Below, piece after piece: positions 35,820 through 44,664 of a DNA stretch of 64,000 bases. Numbering within the stretch: the stretch's first letter is position 1; each line of letters opens with the position of its first letter. The position numbers and the translations under genes are program-made. Where the stretch lies: assembly GCF_016863135.1 (NCBI RefSeq), contig NZ_BOOH01000026.1, positions 1-64,000 on the forward strand. Reading direction: 5' to 3'. A model generated the notes under the pieces. That model ran no database searches. It saw only the letters and a list, made by a program, of their open reading frames with translations, and was not told where the DNA came from. Origin of the DNA: Planobispora longispora. GTDB taxonomy: Bacteria > Actinomycetota > Actinomycetes > Streptosporangiales > Streptosporangiaceae.

Positions 35820-36422
35820 ATGGCACGGCGGAGCCAGACGGAGACGGCGGTCCTGGGGGGCCTGAGCATGCATCCGATGACGGCCTACGCGCTGCGGGAG
35901 GCGATCCGGGACGTGCTCGGGCACTTCTGGAGCGAGAGCTTCGGGCAGATCTATCCGACGCTCAACGCCCTCGAACAGCAGGGCCATGTGGAGCGCCGGG
36001 AGGGTCCGCGCGCCGGTTCGTCGACCTTCGTCATCACCGACTCCGGCACCGCGCGCCTGCACGAGCTGCTGAGCGAGCCGATCACGGCGGCGCCGCCGCG
36101 GAACGGCCTCCTGCTGCGCCTGTTCTTCGGCCGGACCCTGGGCGCGCGGAAGTGCCGGGAGCTGCTGCTGGAGGCGAAGGCGGACGCCGTGCGGAGCCTG
36201 GCCGAATACGACGACCTGGCCCGCGCGCTCTCCGAGGAGGAGAAGGGCTCCCCGGACCTGCCCTACATCCTGACGACCATCTCGGCCGGCAGGCACAGCG
36301 CCGAAGGCGTCGTCGCCTGGGTCGACGAAGCCCTCGCCCTGCTTGAGGACGCTCCCGTGAACGACGCTCCCGTGAACGACGCTCCCGTGAACGACGCCTC
36401 CACGAACGGAGAATCACGATGA
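35820..36422 (+). CDS. PadR-family regulator
   Basis: A 200-aa winged-helix regulator: MARRSQTETAVLGGLSMHPM at the start, ALREAIRDVLGHFWSESFGQ and IYPTLNALEQQGHVERREG in the DNA-binding domain, then the helical PadR C-terminal domain (RLFFGRTLGARKCRELLLEA). The ATG at 35820 follows a near-perfect AAGGAGGTG. The last 20 residues come from four 15-bp repeats (NDAPV three times) and appear expendable. It overlaps the CPBP protease gene by 4 bp (ATGA) and sits behind a 32-bp palindrome, so it should repress its own operon. Confidence 0.9.
   Translation: MARRSQTETAVLGGLSMHPMTAYALREAIRDVLGHFWSESFGQIYPTLNALEQQGHVERREGPRAGSSTFVITDSGTARLHELLSEPITAAPPRNGLLLRLFFGRTLGARKCRELLLEAKADAVRSLAEYDDLARALSEEEKGSPDLPYILTTISAGRHSAEGVVAWVDEALALLEDAPVNDAPVNDAPVNDASTNGESR
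36348..36407. repeat. Four 15-bp tandem units at the end of padR
   Basis: Three perfect units GACGCTCCCGTGAAC from 36348, 36363 and 36378, plus a diverged fourth (36393-36407). The unit length keeps the reading frame. Confidence 0.92.
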
Positions 36423-37345
36423 CCGCACCGGCCGATCTCGGGGACGTCGCGTCGCGGCGCCGCCCGGTCTCGCGGCTCCGCGCCCGGATCAACTTCGCGA
36501 TCTTCTCGGCCGTCGCCGCCGGCGGCGGCTGGCTCTTCGCGGCCATGGACCGGGCCGCCGGGGAGACCGTCGGCACCGGGAGCGTGGGCTCCACGAGCGG
36601 CGGTACGAACGGGCAGGAGCTGTGGATCGCCGTCCCGGCGCTGACCGCCCTCGTCCTCTACTTCCTCAGCCGGGACGGCGCCGGGCCTGTGGGGCTCACG
36701 CCGCGGTTCGCGGGCCGGGCCCGCTGGTTCGGGTTCGCGACGGCGCTCTCCCCGGTCACGGCCGTCGTCGCGGTGGCGGCGGCGACGGCCGCCGGCGTCG
36801 CGACGTTCTCCGTCGCCCCCTCGGCCGGCGCGCCGTCCCTGCCCGTCGCCTTCGCCACCGGGCTCGGTTTCCTGCTGGTCAAGAACCTGCTGGAGGAGTT
36901 CATCTTCCGGGGTTACGGCACGCGCACCGCGATGGCCCTCGGCCTGCGCGGCGTCGCCCCGCACCTGCTCGTCGGGCTGGTCTGGGGGTTGTGGCACCTT
37001 CCGCTGTACACGGTCTGGATGTCCCAGGAGGACTTCCGCCGGACCACGTCGCTGCCGTGGGCGTGGTACCTGCCGCTCTTCTTCGCGGGCATCATGGCGC
37101 TGGCCGTCCTCTACGGCGAGATGCGCGTGCGGACCGGCTCGATCTGGCCCGGCGTGGTGCTCCACACGGTCAACAACGCGCTCGTGAACCCGCTCCTGCT
37201 CAACGGCCATCTGAGCTACCGGGGGAACGGCGACGTGCTGTTCGGCGTCGCCCCGAACTCACTCGCCTCGGTCCTCGTCTTCGGCGGGGTGGGGCTCGTC
37301 CTCCTGCGCCGCCGGCGCCGGAGCGGCGGCCGACCGGGGGAGTGA
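36419..37345 (+). CDS. CPBP-family intramembrane metalloprotease
   Basis: A 308-aa polytopic protein of the CAAX-protease/bacteriocin-processing (Abi) family. The catalytic motif is EEFIFRG near residue 160 (LLEEFIFRGYGTRTAM), the second motif WGLWHLPLY near 192, and the third VLHTVNNAL near 245. These provide the Glu and His residues of the membrane-embedded active site. At least seven hydrophobic segments are present, with a basic C terminus. It is translationally coupled to padR. Family roles include processing of membrane peptides and bacteriocin immunity; the substrate here is unknown. Confidence 0.88.
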   Translation: MTAPADLGDVASRRRPVSRLRARINFAIFSAVAAGGGWLFAAMDRAAGETVGTGSVGSTSGGTNGQELWIAVPALTALVLYFLSRDGAGPVGLTPRFAGRARWFGFATALSPVTAVVAVAAATAAGVATFSVAPSAGAPSLPVAFATGLGFLLVKNLLEEFIFRGYGTRTAMALGLRGVAPHLLVGLVWGLWHLPLYTVWMSQEDFRRTTSLPWAWYLPLFFAGIMALAVLYGEMRVRTGSIWPGVVLHTVNNALVNPLLLNGHLSYRGNGDVLFGVAPNSLASVLVFGGVGLVLLRRRRRSGGRPGE

Positions 37346-37435
37346 GCGCGGGCCGCCGTCCGGGGGAGTGAGCGGGGGTGGGCGACCGTTTCGTTCTTGA
37401 TCGGGTTTAGGCCCCCGGGACAGGGCAGAGTGGGA

Positions 37436-37966
37436 TCAATGCGCTCCGGTGTCGGTCGCGTCAAAAGGGATGAGTAGCGTGCGCAGCAGGCCCGCGAGGG
37501 CCTGCTGTTCGCGCTGTCCGAGGCCGGCCAGCAGCTCGTGCTCGCGGCGGAGCAGGTCGGCGAAGGCGTCGTCCACCCGCTTGAGCCCGGCCTCGGTCAG
37601 CGAGACCAGGACGCCGCGCCGGTCCTCGGGGTCGGGGCGGCGCCGTACCAGCCCGGCCGCGGCGAGGCGGTCGATCCGGTTGGTCATCGTGCCGGAGGTG
37701 ACCAGGGTGGCGCGGAGCAGGGCTCCCGGGCTCAGCTCGTACGGCTTGCCGGCCCGGCGCAGGGCGGTGAGGACGTCGAACTCCCAGCTCTCCAGCCCGT
37801 GCTCGGCGAAGGAGGCCCGGCGGGCGCGGTCGAGGTGGCGGGCCAGCCGGGAGACGCGGCTGAGCACCTGGAGCGGCTCCACGTCCAGGTCGGGGCGTTC
37901 CTGCCGCCAGGCCGCGACCAGGTGATCGACTTCATCGTGGGCCTGGTCCGGGTCATGCGGGGTCAT
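37436..37966 (-). CDS. MarR-family regulator
   Basis: A 176-aa winged-helix protein: DVEPLQVLSRVSRLARHLDR at the dimer helix, LESWEFDVLTALRRAGKPYE, LLRATLVTSGTMTNRIDRLA as recognition helix, wing RRRPDPEDRRGVLVSLTEAG, then helices. It is divergent from a trans-aconitate-methyltransferase-like gene, with two TCTTGACATC-type elements between, so it probably represses both genes. Confidence 0.88.
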   Translation of the reverse strand: MTPHDPDQAHDEVDHLVAAWRQERPDLDVEPLQVLSRVSRLARHLDRARRASFAEHGLESWEFDVLTALRRAGKPYELSPGALLRATLVTSGTMTNRIDRLAAAGLVRRRPDPEDRRGVLVSLTEAGLKRVDDAFADLLRREHELLAGLGQREQQALAGLLRTLLIPFDATDTGAH

Positions 37967-37983
37967 GACACGCAGTCTATCTT

Positions 37984-38032
37984 TCTTGACATCGAGATAT
38001 CTCCGGGGATATCAATTATCTTGATGTCAAGA
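37984..38032. promoter_or_regulatory. MarR operator pair between marR and tam-like gene
   Basis: TCTTGACATCGAGATA (37984-37999) and TATCTTGATGTCAAGA (38017-38032) are inverted copies (15 of 16). The second contains its own palindrome TCTTGA-TG-TCAAGA. A GATATC pair lies between (at 37995 and 38008). The right copy covers the ATG at 38024, so that codon may not be the true start. Confidence 0.65.
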
Positions 38033-38818
38033 GATATGTGGGACCCAGAGACCTACGGCCGTTACGCCGACGAGCGGTCGCGCCCGTTCTTCGATCTCAC
38101 CGGCAGGATAGCCGCCGTGGACCCCGCCTACGTCGTCGACGCGGGCTGCGGCACCGGTGATCTCACCGCCGAGCTGGCCAGGCGCTGGCCCGGAGCCGAA
38201 GTGCACGGCTTCGACTCCTCGACCGCGATGATCGACAAGGCCCCGGCGGGGGAGCGCCTCTCCTTCTCCGTCGGCGACGTCATGGACTGGCGGCCCGACC
38301 GCCCGGTGGACGTGATCGTCTCCAACGCCGTCCTGCAGTGGGTGCCCGAGCACCGGGACCTGCTGTCCCGCTGGGTCGAGGCGCTCGCGCCCGGAGGGTG
38401 GCTCGCCTTCCAGGTGCCCGGCAACTTCGACGCCCCCAGCCACGTGATCCTGCGCGACCTGTGCCGGACCAAGTGGCTCGAATGGCTCGGAGACCTGGTC
38501 AGGAACGAACCCGTGGGAAGCCCGGCCGAATACCTGGAGCGGCTCGCCGCCCTCGGGTGCGCGGTGGACGCCTGGGAGACGACCTACCTGCACGTCCTGC
38601 CCGGGGAGAACGCCGTGCTCCACTGGGTCAGCGGCACCGCCCTGCGCCCGGTGATCGACCGCCTCCCCCCCGCCGAGCGCAACGAGTTCATCGCCGACTT
38701 CGCGGCCCAGCTGAACGAGGCTTACCCGCGCCGGCCGTACGGCACCGTCTTCCCCTTCCGGAGAATCTTCGTCGTGGCGCGCAAGCCCGGCCCTGGACGG
38801 GTAGGGGAGGATCAATAA
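38024..38818 (+). CDS. Trans-aconitate 2-methyltransferase-like SAM enzyme
   Basis: A 264-aa class I methyltransferase. SAM motif I VVDAGCGTGDLTAEL near residue 40, VHGFDSSTAMIDKA (motif II), VIVSNAVLQWVPEH and LAPGGWLAFQVPGNFDAPSH (motif III-IV) match the Tam family, which methylates trans-aconitate, a toxic by-product of the citrate cycle. Start ATG 38024 overlaps the operator; ATG 38036 (MWDPETYGRYADERSRPFF) matches the usual family N terminus better and is perhaps real. Divergent marR probably controls it. Confidence 0.85.
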   Translation: MSRDMWDPETYGRYADERSRPFFDLTGRIAAVDPAYVVDAGCGTGDLTAELARRWPGAEVHGFDSSTAMIDKAPAGERLSFSVGDVMDWRPDRPVDVIVSNAVLQWVPEHRDLLSRWVEALAPGGWLAFQVPGNFDAPSHVILRDLCRTKWLEWLGDLVRNEPVGSPAEYLERLAALGCAVDAWETTYLHVLPGENAVLHWVSGTALRPVIDRLPPAERNEFIADFAAQLNEAYPRRPYGTVFPFRRIFVVARKPGPGRVGEDQ

Positions 38819-38862
38819 ATACTTCGAGGGCACAGTAGATACCAGGTAAATGGGGCCGGCCT

Positions 38863-40341
38863 GTGGCGATGGAGATCGAAGACAAGTTCGACGTCCCGGC
38901 GGACTACGAGATTCCCGACCTGACGGGTCTGCCGGGCTGCGACGACATAGTCGGCCCTCGATCCCACCAGCTCGTGGCGATCTACTTCGACACCCCCGAC
39001 CTCAGGCTCGCCGCGCGCGGCATCACCCTGCGGCGGCGCAGGGGCGGCACCGATCCCGGCTGGCACCTGAAACTGCCCAAGACCAGAGGCGCCCGGCAGG
39101 AGATCACCCACCCGCTGACCCGGAGCATCAAGACGGTGCCGCCGGAGCTGGCCGACCTGGTCCTCGCCTTCACCCGGGGCGCCCCGCTCGTCCCCGTCGC
39201 CGAGCTCGACACCCGCCGCTCGGTCACCCTGCTGCGCAACGGCGCGGGCGTGACGCTCGTGGAGGTCGCCGACGACCGGGTCAAGGGCACCGTGCTCGGC
39301 GAGGAGCCGCACGTCGAGCGCTGGCGCGAGGTCGAGGCCGAGCTGGGCACGGGCGACGGGAAGCTGCTGGAGCGGGTCGGCAAGCGGCTCCGCAAGGCCG
39401 GGGCGAGCCCCGCCGGATCGTCCAGCAAGCTGGCCCGCCTGCTCGGCGCCGCCCGCGAGATCCCCGCGGTCCGGGTCGCCAAGACCGGGAAGGGGAGCGC
39501 CGGTGAGATCATCGTCGGTTATCTGTCCTCCCAGGTGGCGGCCCTGTTCTCCCAGGACCCCCGGGTACGGCGGGCCGAGCCGGACGCCGTGCACCAGATG
39601 CGCGTGGCCTGCCGCCGGATGCGCAGCGCGCTCAAGTCCTTCAGGAAGATCGCCGAGAACACCGAGCCCCTGCAGGAGGAGCTCAAGTGGCTGGGCGGGG
39701 TCCTCGGCGAGGCACGCGACCTGGAGGTCATCCGCGACCGGTTCTCCCACGCCCTCGACTCCCTGGACGGCGAGCTGATCGTGGGGCCGGTTCGCTCCCG
39801 GCTCGGCTCCGACCTGCTGGACGACGAGCAGGAGGCGTACGAGCGGATCAGACAGGCGCTCACCGGCGAACGGTACTTCGCCCTGCTCGACGCCCTCGAC
39901 GACCTGGTCGCGGCCCCTCAGCTCACCAAGGCGGCCGCCAAGCCCGCCGCGACCCTCGAGGCCGTCGCCGCCAAGAGCTGGCGCCGGGTCACCCGCGCCT
40001 ACGGCGCCGCCCAGGCCGTCGAGGACCCGGACAAGCGAGAGACCGCCATGCACGAGGTGCGCAAGGCCGCCAAACGCGCCCGCTACACCGCCGAGGTGCT
40101 CGGCATGTCCGAGCTGGCCGACCGGGCGGAGGCCGTGCAGGACGTGCTGGGCGCCCACCGGGACGGCCTGGTCGCCCAGGAGCGGCTCACCGCGGAGGCC
40201 GGGCGGGCGCGGCAGGCGGGGGAGGACACCTTCACCTACGGCGTCCTGACGGGCCTCGAACGGGCCCGGGCCGCGCGCGCCTCCAAGGAGTTCCCCGGCG
40301 TGTGGGAGAAGACCACCCAGGCGGTCGCCAAGCTCCTGTGA
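38863..40341 (+). CDS. CYTH-CHAD domain protein (polyphosphate-associated)
   Basis: A 492-aa two-domain protein. The N-terminal CYTH tunnel domain (residues 1-200) has the ExExK-type motif EIEDKF, LAARGITLRRRRGG, GWHLKLPK and VEAELGTGD, which bind triphosphate and metal. The CHAD domain (about 215-490) has paired helices with conserved His/Arg, HQMRVACRRMRSALKSF and HEVRKAAKRARYTAEVL, known to bind polyphosphate. It lies next to the ppk/Nudix operon (opposite strand), which strengthens the polyphosphate assignment. GTG 38863 or ATG 38869 is the start. Confidence 0.9.
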   Translation: MAMEIEDKFDVPADYEIPDLTGLPGCDDIVGPRSHQLVAIYFDTPDLRLAARGITLRRRRGGTDPGWHLKLPKTRGARQEITHPLTRSIKTVPPELADLVLAFTRGAPLVPVAELDTRRSVTLLRNGAGVTLVEVADDRVKGTVLGEEPHVERWREVEAELGTGDGKLLERVGKRLRKAGASPAGSSSKLARLLGAAREIPAVRVAKTGKGSAGEIIVGYLSSQVAALFSQDPRVRRAEPDAVHQMRVACRRMRSALKSFRKIAENTEPLQEELKWLGGVLGEARDLEVIRDRFSHALDSLDGELIVGPVRSRLGSDLLDDEQEAYERIRQALTGERYFALLDALDDLVAAPQLTKAAAKPAATLEAVAAKSWRRVTRAYGAAQAVEDPDKRETAMHEVRKAAKRARYTAEVLGMSELADRAEAVQDVLGAHRDGLVAQERLTAEAGRARQAGEDTFTYGVLTGLERARAARASKEFPGVWEKTTQAVAKLL

Positions 40342-40483
40342 CCGCCGCCGCACGACGGACGGCAGGATGTGGGTCGGGGCCGCGGGCGGTGTGACGGGCC
40401 TCTTCAGGACGTACGGTGAAACCGCGGGCGGTGTGACGGAGCCTGTCAGCCGGGCGTCGGGGCCGCGGGCGGTGCGAGGGGCC

Positions 40484-41362
40484 TCAGGTCGTGTAACGGT
40501 CCATCGCCACGACCCGGCCCCCGGCGCGGTGCAGGACCAGGAACGCGCCCTTGCGCAGGTGCGAGTCGGCGGGCCGGTCGACGATCCCGGAGATCAGCTC
40601 GGTGAGCACCTTGCCGTGGCTGCACAGCGCCGCCGGCCGGTCCGCGGACAGCGCCTCGGCGACCAGGCGGCGTGAGGCCCGGAGGTCGTAGTCGCGCTCC
40701 GAGAGCAGGGGCTCGTGGCGGATCTCCAGCCCGGCCCGCTCGGCGTACGGCTCCAGGGTCTGCACGCAGCGCCTGCTCGGCGAGCTGACCAGCTCCACCG
40801 GGCGGTAGCCGTACAGGGCGTCCGCGAGCACCCCGGCCTGGGCCGTGCCGGTCTCGTCCAGCGGGCGCAGGTCGTCGTCGCCCCGCCACTCCTGGCGCGA
40901 ACCGGCCACGCCGTGCCGGACCAGCAGCAGCGGCGTGGTCGTCAGCGGGAGCGCGGTGAGCGCGCGGAGCAGACCGGCGTCCCACTCGTAGGTCAGCCGC
41001 CGCCGGGCCTCCTCCAGCGGCACCCAGGCCACCTCGTCGACCTCGTCCAGTCCGGTGTGCCGGCCGTCCGAGACCGCGCGGGCCAGCCAGTAGTCGACCC
41101 GCTTGAGCCGGCCGCCCTTCATGTAGTGGACCGGCGGGAGCAGCCGGCCCAGGACGACCGCGGCCCCCGTCTCCTCGGCCACCTCGCGCAGCGCGCCGCC
41201 GATCACGTGCTCGCCGGGCTTCAGCTTGCCCTTGGGGAAGGTCCAGTCGTCGTACTTGGGCCGGTGGACGAGGGCGACCTCCGGGGCCGACTCCTCGCCC
41301 CGCCACACCACCGCCCCGGCCGCGCGGATCACGTCGGTCGGGTGGACGTCGGGCTCAGTCAT
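40484..41362 (-). CDS. Nudix hydrolase fused to histidine phosphatase (MutT1-like)
   Basis: A 292-aa bifunctional protein. The Nudix box starts [12 protein letters not shown] and continues [11 protein letters not shown] (residues ~45-67), fitting GX5EX7REUXEEXGU. The C-terminal half begins [15 protein letters not shown] (RHG catalytic His near 145) and ends in [12 protein letters not shown], a phosphoglycerate-mutase-type histidine phosphatase. Mycobacterial MutT1 has this architecture and degrades 8-oxo-(d)GTP and diadenosine polyphosphates. The start codon overlaps the end of ppk by 8 bp, so it is coupled to polyphosphate synthesis. Confidence 0.9.
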   Translation of the reverse strand: MTEPDVHPTDVIRAAGAVVWRGEESAPEVALVHRPKYDDWTFPKGKLKPGEHVIGGALREVAEETGAAVVLGRLLPPVHYMKGGRLKRVDYWLARAVSDGRHTGLDEVDEVAWVPLEEARRRLTYEWDAGLLRALTALPLTTTPLLLVRHGVAGSRQEWRGDDDLRPLDETGTAQAGVLADALYGYRPVELVSSPSRRCVQTLEPYAERAGLEIRHEPLLSERDYDLRASRRLVAEALSADRPAALCSHGKVLTELISGIVDRPADSHLRKGAFLVLHRAGGRVVAMDRYTT

Positions 41363-43418
41363 CGATGGTCCTCCATCGGCGGGTGCCGATCAGGTGGCTC
41401 TGCAGGTCGTCGCCGGTGTGCCGGGTCCAGGAACCGTCCGCGTTGAGCCACCACGTCGCCGTGGTGTCCGCCATCGCCCGGTCGAGGAGATCGCCCAGGT
41501 AGGACCGTTGCTGCTGGCTGACGACCTTGACCAGCGCCTCCACCCGGCGGTCCAGGTTGCGCCGCATCAGGTCGGCGCTGCCGATCCAGATCTCCGGACG
41601 GCGGCCCTGGCCGAACTCGTAGATCCGCGAGTGCTCCAGGAACCGGCCCAGCACGCTTCTGACCCGGATGTTGTCCGACAGTCCGGGGATACCCGGCCGC
41701 AGCGTGCACACTCCTCGAACCCACAGGTCCACCGGGACGCCCGCCTGCGACGCCCGGTAGAGGGCGTCGATGATCGGCTCGTCCACCAGGGAGTTCGTCT
41801 TCATCCGGATCCTGGCCGGACGGCCCGCCAGCGCGTGGGAGATCTCCCGCTCGACCCTGGCCAGCAGCCCGCCCCGGAGCGAGTGCGGGGCGACCAGCAG
41901 CCGCCGGTAGGCCGAGTGGTTGGAGTATCCCGTCAGGTGGATGAACAGGTCCGTGACGTCCTCGCCGACGAGCGGGTCGGCGGTCAGCAACCCCAGGTCC
42001 TCGTACATCCGGGCGGTCTTGGGGTTGTAGTTGCCGGTGCCGATGTGGCAGTAGCTGCGCAGCTCCCCGGAGGACTCCTGGCGGACGACCAGGGCCAGCT
42101 TGCAGTGGGTCTTCAGGCCCACCACGCCGTAGACCACGTGGCACCCGGCCCGCTCCAGCTTGCGCGCCCAGCTGATGTTGGCGTGCTCGTCGAACCGCGC
42201 CTTGATCTCCACCACCACGACGACCTGCTTGCCCGCCTCGGCCGCGTCGATCAGCGCGTCCACGATCGGGGAGTCGCCGCTGGTCCGGTAGAGCGTCTGC
42301 TTGATCGCCAGCACGTTCGGGTCGGCGGCGGCCTGCTCGATGAAGCGCTGCACGCTCGTGGCGAACGAGTCGTACGGATGGTGCAGCAGCACGTCCCGCT
42401 CGCGGAGCACCGCGAAGATGTCGTCCTCGACGTGGACGACCTCCGCGGGCACGAACGGGCGGAAGCTCAGCTCCCCCCGGTCCAGGTCGGCGATCGTGTG
42501 CAGCCCGGTGAGGTCGAGCGGGCCGGGCAGCCGGTAGATCTCGTGCTCGGCCACGCCGAGCTCCTCCACCAGCAGCTCCAGCACGCCCGGCGTGATGCTG
42601 TCCTCCACCTCCAGCCGGACCGGCGGGCCGAAGCGCCGCTTGAGCAGCTCCTTCTCCAGCGCCTGCATGAGGTTCTCGGTGACGTCCTCGTCCACCTCGA
42701 GATCCTCGTTCCGGGTGACCCGGAAGACATGGTGCTCGACGATCTCCATGCCCTTGAAGAGCTGGCCCAGGTGGGCCGCGATCACGTCTTCGAGCGGGAC
42801 GAACCGGTCCCTGGACACCGCGACGAAGCGGGGCAGCCGGCCCGGCACCTTCACCCGGGCGAACACCGTGTGCCCGGTCGAGGGGTTCCGGACCGTCACG
42901 GCGAGGTTGAGGGAGAGACCCGAAATGTAGGGGAACGGGTGGGCGGGATCGACGGCCAGCGGCGTCAGCACCGGCCGGATCCGCTCCCGGAACAGCTTGC
43001 GCATCTCGGTGCGCTCGTCGCGGCTCAGATCGTCCCAGCGGACGATCACGATGCCCTCGGCGGCGAGCTGCGGAGAGACCCGCTCGTGGAAGCAGGTCGC
43101 GTGCCGCTGCGCCAGCTCGTCGGCGATGGCGGCGATCCTGGCCAGCTCCTCGCGGGGCTTCATCCCGCTCTTGGTGCGCAGCAGCAGGCCGGTGGCCATC
43201 CGTCGTTTCAGCCCGGCCACCCGTACCCGGAAGAACTCGTCCAGGTTGCTGGCGAAGATCGCCAGAAAGCGGACCCGCTCCAGCAACGGCAGGGACGGGT
43301 CCTCCGCCAGCTCCAGGACACGCTGGTTGAACTGGAGCCAGCTCTCTTCCCGGTTGAGGAAGCGCTCCTGTGGGAGAGGTGGCCCTTCTGGGGCAGGATG
43401 CACGGGTTCGACGGACAT
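41355..43418 (-). CDS. ppk: Polyphosphate kinase 1
   Basis: A 687-aa PPK1 that reversibly makes polyphosphate from ATP. The N domain begins [20 protein letters not shown], then [20 protein letters not shown]. The catalytic core holds [65 protein letters not shown] (with the autophosphorylated His) and [22 protein letters not shown] 43418 lacks a strong ribosome binding site. It is downstream of the TetR gene (46 bp) and overlaps the Nudix gene. The ppk-mutT1 pair is conserved in mycobacteria. Confidence 0.95.
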   Translation of the reverse strand: MSVEPVHPAPEGPPLPQERFLNREESWLQFNQRVLELAEDPSLPLLERVRFLAIFASNLDEFFRVRVAGLKRRMATGLLLRTKSGMKPREELARIAAIADELAQRHATCFHERVSPQLAAEGIVIVRWDDLSRDERTEMRKLFRERIRPVLTPLAVDPAHPFPYISGLSLNLAVTVRNPSTGHTVFARVKVPGRLPRFVAVSRDRFVPLEDVIAAHLGQLFKGMEIVEHHVFRVTRNEDLEVDEDVTENLMQALEKELLKRRFGPPVRLEVEDSITPGVLELLVEELGVAEHEIYRLPGPLDLTGLHTIADLDRGELSFRPFVPAEVVHVEDDIFAVLRERDVLLHHPYDSFATSVQRFIEQAAADPNVLAIKQTLYRTSGDSPIVDALIDAAEAGKQVVVVVEIKARFDEHANISWARKLERAGCHVVYGVVGLKTHCKLALVVRQESSGELRSYCHIGTGNYNPKTARMYEDLGLLTADPLVGEDVTDLFIHLTGYSNHSAYRRLLVAPHSLRGGLLARVEREISHALAGRPARIRMKTNSLVDEPIIDALYRASQAGVPVDLWVRGVCTLRPGIPGLSDNIRVRSVLGRFLEHSRIYEFGQGRRPEIWIGSADLMRRNLDRRVEALVKVVSQQQRSYLGDLLDRAMADTTATWWLNADGSWTRHTGDDLQSHLIGTRRWRTIDD

Positions 43419-43463
43419 ATGACCACAATGCCCGCTTTTGTTGAACGGGACGTTAATTTCGGC

Positions 43464-44486
43464 TCAACGGCTGCTGTTGCTTGCCCGCTCAGCCTCCCTG
43501 GCCTCGCGGATCCGGGCCCGCTCCAGCTCGCGCTGCTCGCGCTCGCGGGCCTTCTCGGCCTCGCGAAGCTCCCGCTCGCGCGCCCTCTCCTGCTCACGCG
43601 CCAGTTTCTCGGCCTCGCGCTGCTCGCGCTCGCGGATCTTCTCCTGCTCCTTCAGCTCGCGCAGCCGCGCCTTCTCGGCCTCGCGCGCCAGTTTCTCGGC
43701 CTCACGCAGCTCGCGCTCGCGGATCTTCTCCCGCTCCTTCAGCTCGCGCTCGCGGGCCTTCTCGGCCTCGCGCAGCTCGCGCTCCCTGGCGCGCTCGCGC
43801 TCGCGCAGCTCCTTCTCGGTCGGGCGCGGCAGGAGCGGCGCCCGCCGCTCCTCGATCAGCCGGGAGCCGGAGGTCAGGCGGGGCTGCGGGTTCAGGCCCG
43901 TCAGCCCGTTCCACGCGAGGTTGACCAGGTGCGCGGCCACCTCCTCGCGCGAGGGCCGCCGCACGTCCAGCCACCACTGGCCGGTCAGCGCCACCATGCC
44001 GACCAGCATCTGGGCGTACATCGGCGCCAGCTTCGGGTCGTAGCCGCGCCCGGCGAACTCGTCGACCATGACATCCTCGACCTGGCTGGCGATGTCGTTG
44101 ATCAGGCTGGCGAACGTGCCCGTGCCCGACGCCGCGTGGGAGTCGCGGACCAGGATCCGGAAGCCCTCGCTGTTCTCCTCCACGTAGGCCAGCAGCGCCA
44201 GCGCGGCCCGCTCCAGCTTCACCAGCGCGTGCGAGGCCGACAGGGCCTCGGTGACCATGCCGAGCAGCTTCTGCATCTCGCGGTCGACGACGACGGCGTA
44301 GACGCCCTCCTTGCCGCCGAAGTGCTCGTAGACCACCGGCTTGGAGACGTTGGCGGTCGCCGCTATCTCCTCGACCGAGGTGCCGTCGAACCCCTTCTCC
44401 GCGAACAGGGTCCGGCTGATCTGGATCAGCTGCTCCCGGCGCTCCTTGCCGGTCATCCTTCGTCGGGGTTCGCTCACAGTTCCCAT
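43464..44486 (-). CDS. TetR regulator with a ~115-residue ER/K-rich helical tail
   Basis: A 340-aa regulator, against about 200 for most TetR proteins. HTH: SRTLFAEKGFDGTSVEEIAA and VSKPVVYEHFGGKEGVYAVV (residues 25-68); ligand-binding domain to about residue 215. Residues ~223-336 are almost only Glu, Arg, Ala, Lys and Leu in repeats such as ELREAEKARERELKEREKI. This would form a stable single alpha helix or long coiled coil. Start ATG 44486 or GTG 44477. It lies upstream of ppk on the same strand. The tail could be a spacer, a dimer extension or an RNA/DNA-binding arm; none is proven. Confidence 0.85.
   Translation of the reverse strand: MGTVSEPRRRMTGKERREQLIQISRTLFAEKGFDGTSVEEIAATANVSKPVVYEHFGGKEGVYAVVVDREMQKLLGMVTEALSASHALVKLERAALALLAYVEENSEGFRILVRDSHAASGTGTFASLINDIASQVEDVMVDEFAGRGYDPKLAPMYAQMLVGMVALTGQWWLDVRRPSREEVAAHLVNLAWNGLTGLNPQPRLTSGSRLIEERRAPLLPRPTEKELRERERARERELREAEKARERELKEREKIRERELREAEKLAREAEKARLRELKEQEKIREREQREAEKLAREQERARERELREAEKAREREQRELERARIREAREAERASNSSR
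43500..43815. repeat. Imperfect repeats encoding the charged TetR tail
   Basis: Irregular repetition of GCTCGCGCTCGCG-, GGCCTTCTCGGCCTCGCG- and CGCCAGTTTCTCGGCCTC-type words on the + strand. The repeats keep frame and encode the ER/K tail. Slippage here would lengthen or shorten the helix. Confidence 0.8.
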
Positions 44487-44512
44487 AATGACGTTCCCGG
44501 CCGACGAAACGG

Positions 44513-44559
44513 GACGCCCGCCGGATCGGACCGCCGGAGCGGGCCGACTGGCGGGCGTC
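44513..44559 (-). terminator. Inverted repeat after the desaturase gene
   Basis: GACGCCCGCC (44513-44522) and GGCGGGCGTC (44550-44559) pair perfectly around a 27-base loop, which can itself form a short hairpin. Located between the desaturase stop and the tetR start; a terminator is the simplest reading. Confidence 0.45.
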
Positions 44560-44664
44560 GCCGCGCGGATCGCGACGGCGGTGGAGGGACGGCCGGTGTG
44601 TCCGGGAGGGCCAGGCGGACCGGCGTGCCCGGATAGCCTGGCGTGCCCAGACGGCTCGGTATGG

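Noticed and set aside
36419-37345. PadR/CPBP pair as a bacteriocin-immunity locus
   Set aside because: No precursor peptide or modification enzyme is found nearby, so the label would be speculation.
41226-44636. A 1136-residue plus-strand frame
   Set aside because: It is antisense to ppk and the TetR gene; its Leu/Ala/Arg repeats are the mirror of the charged TetR tail.
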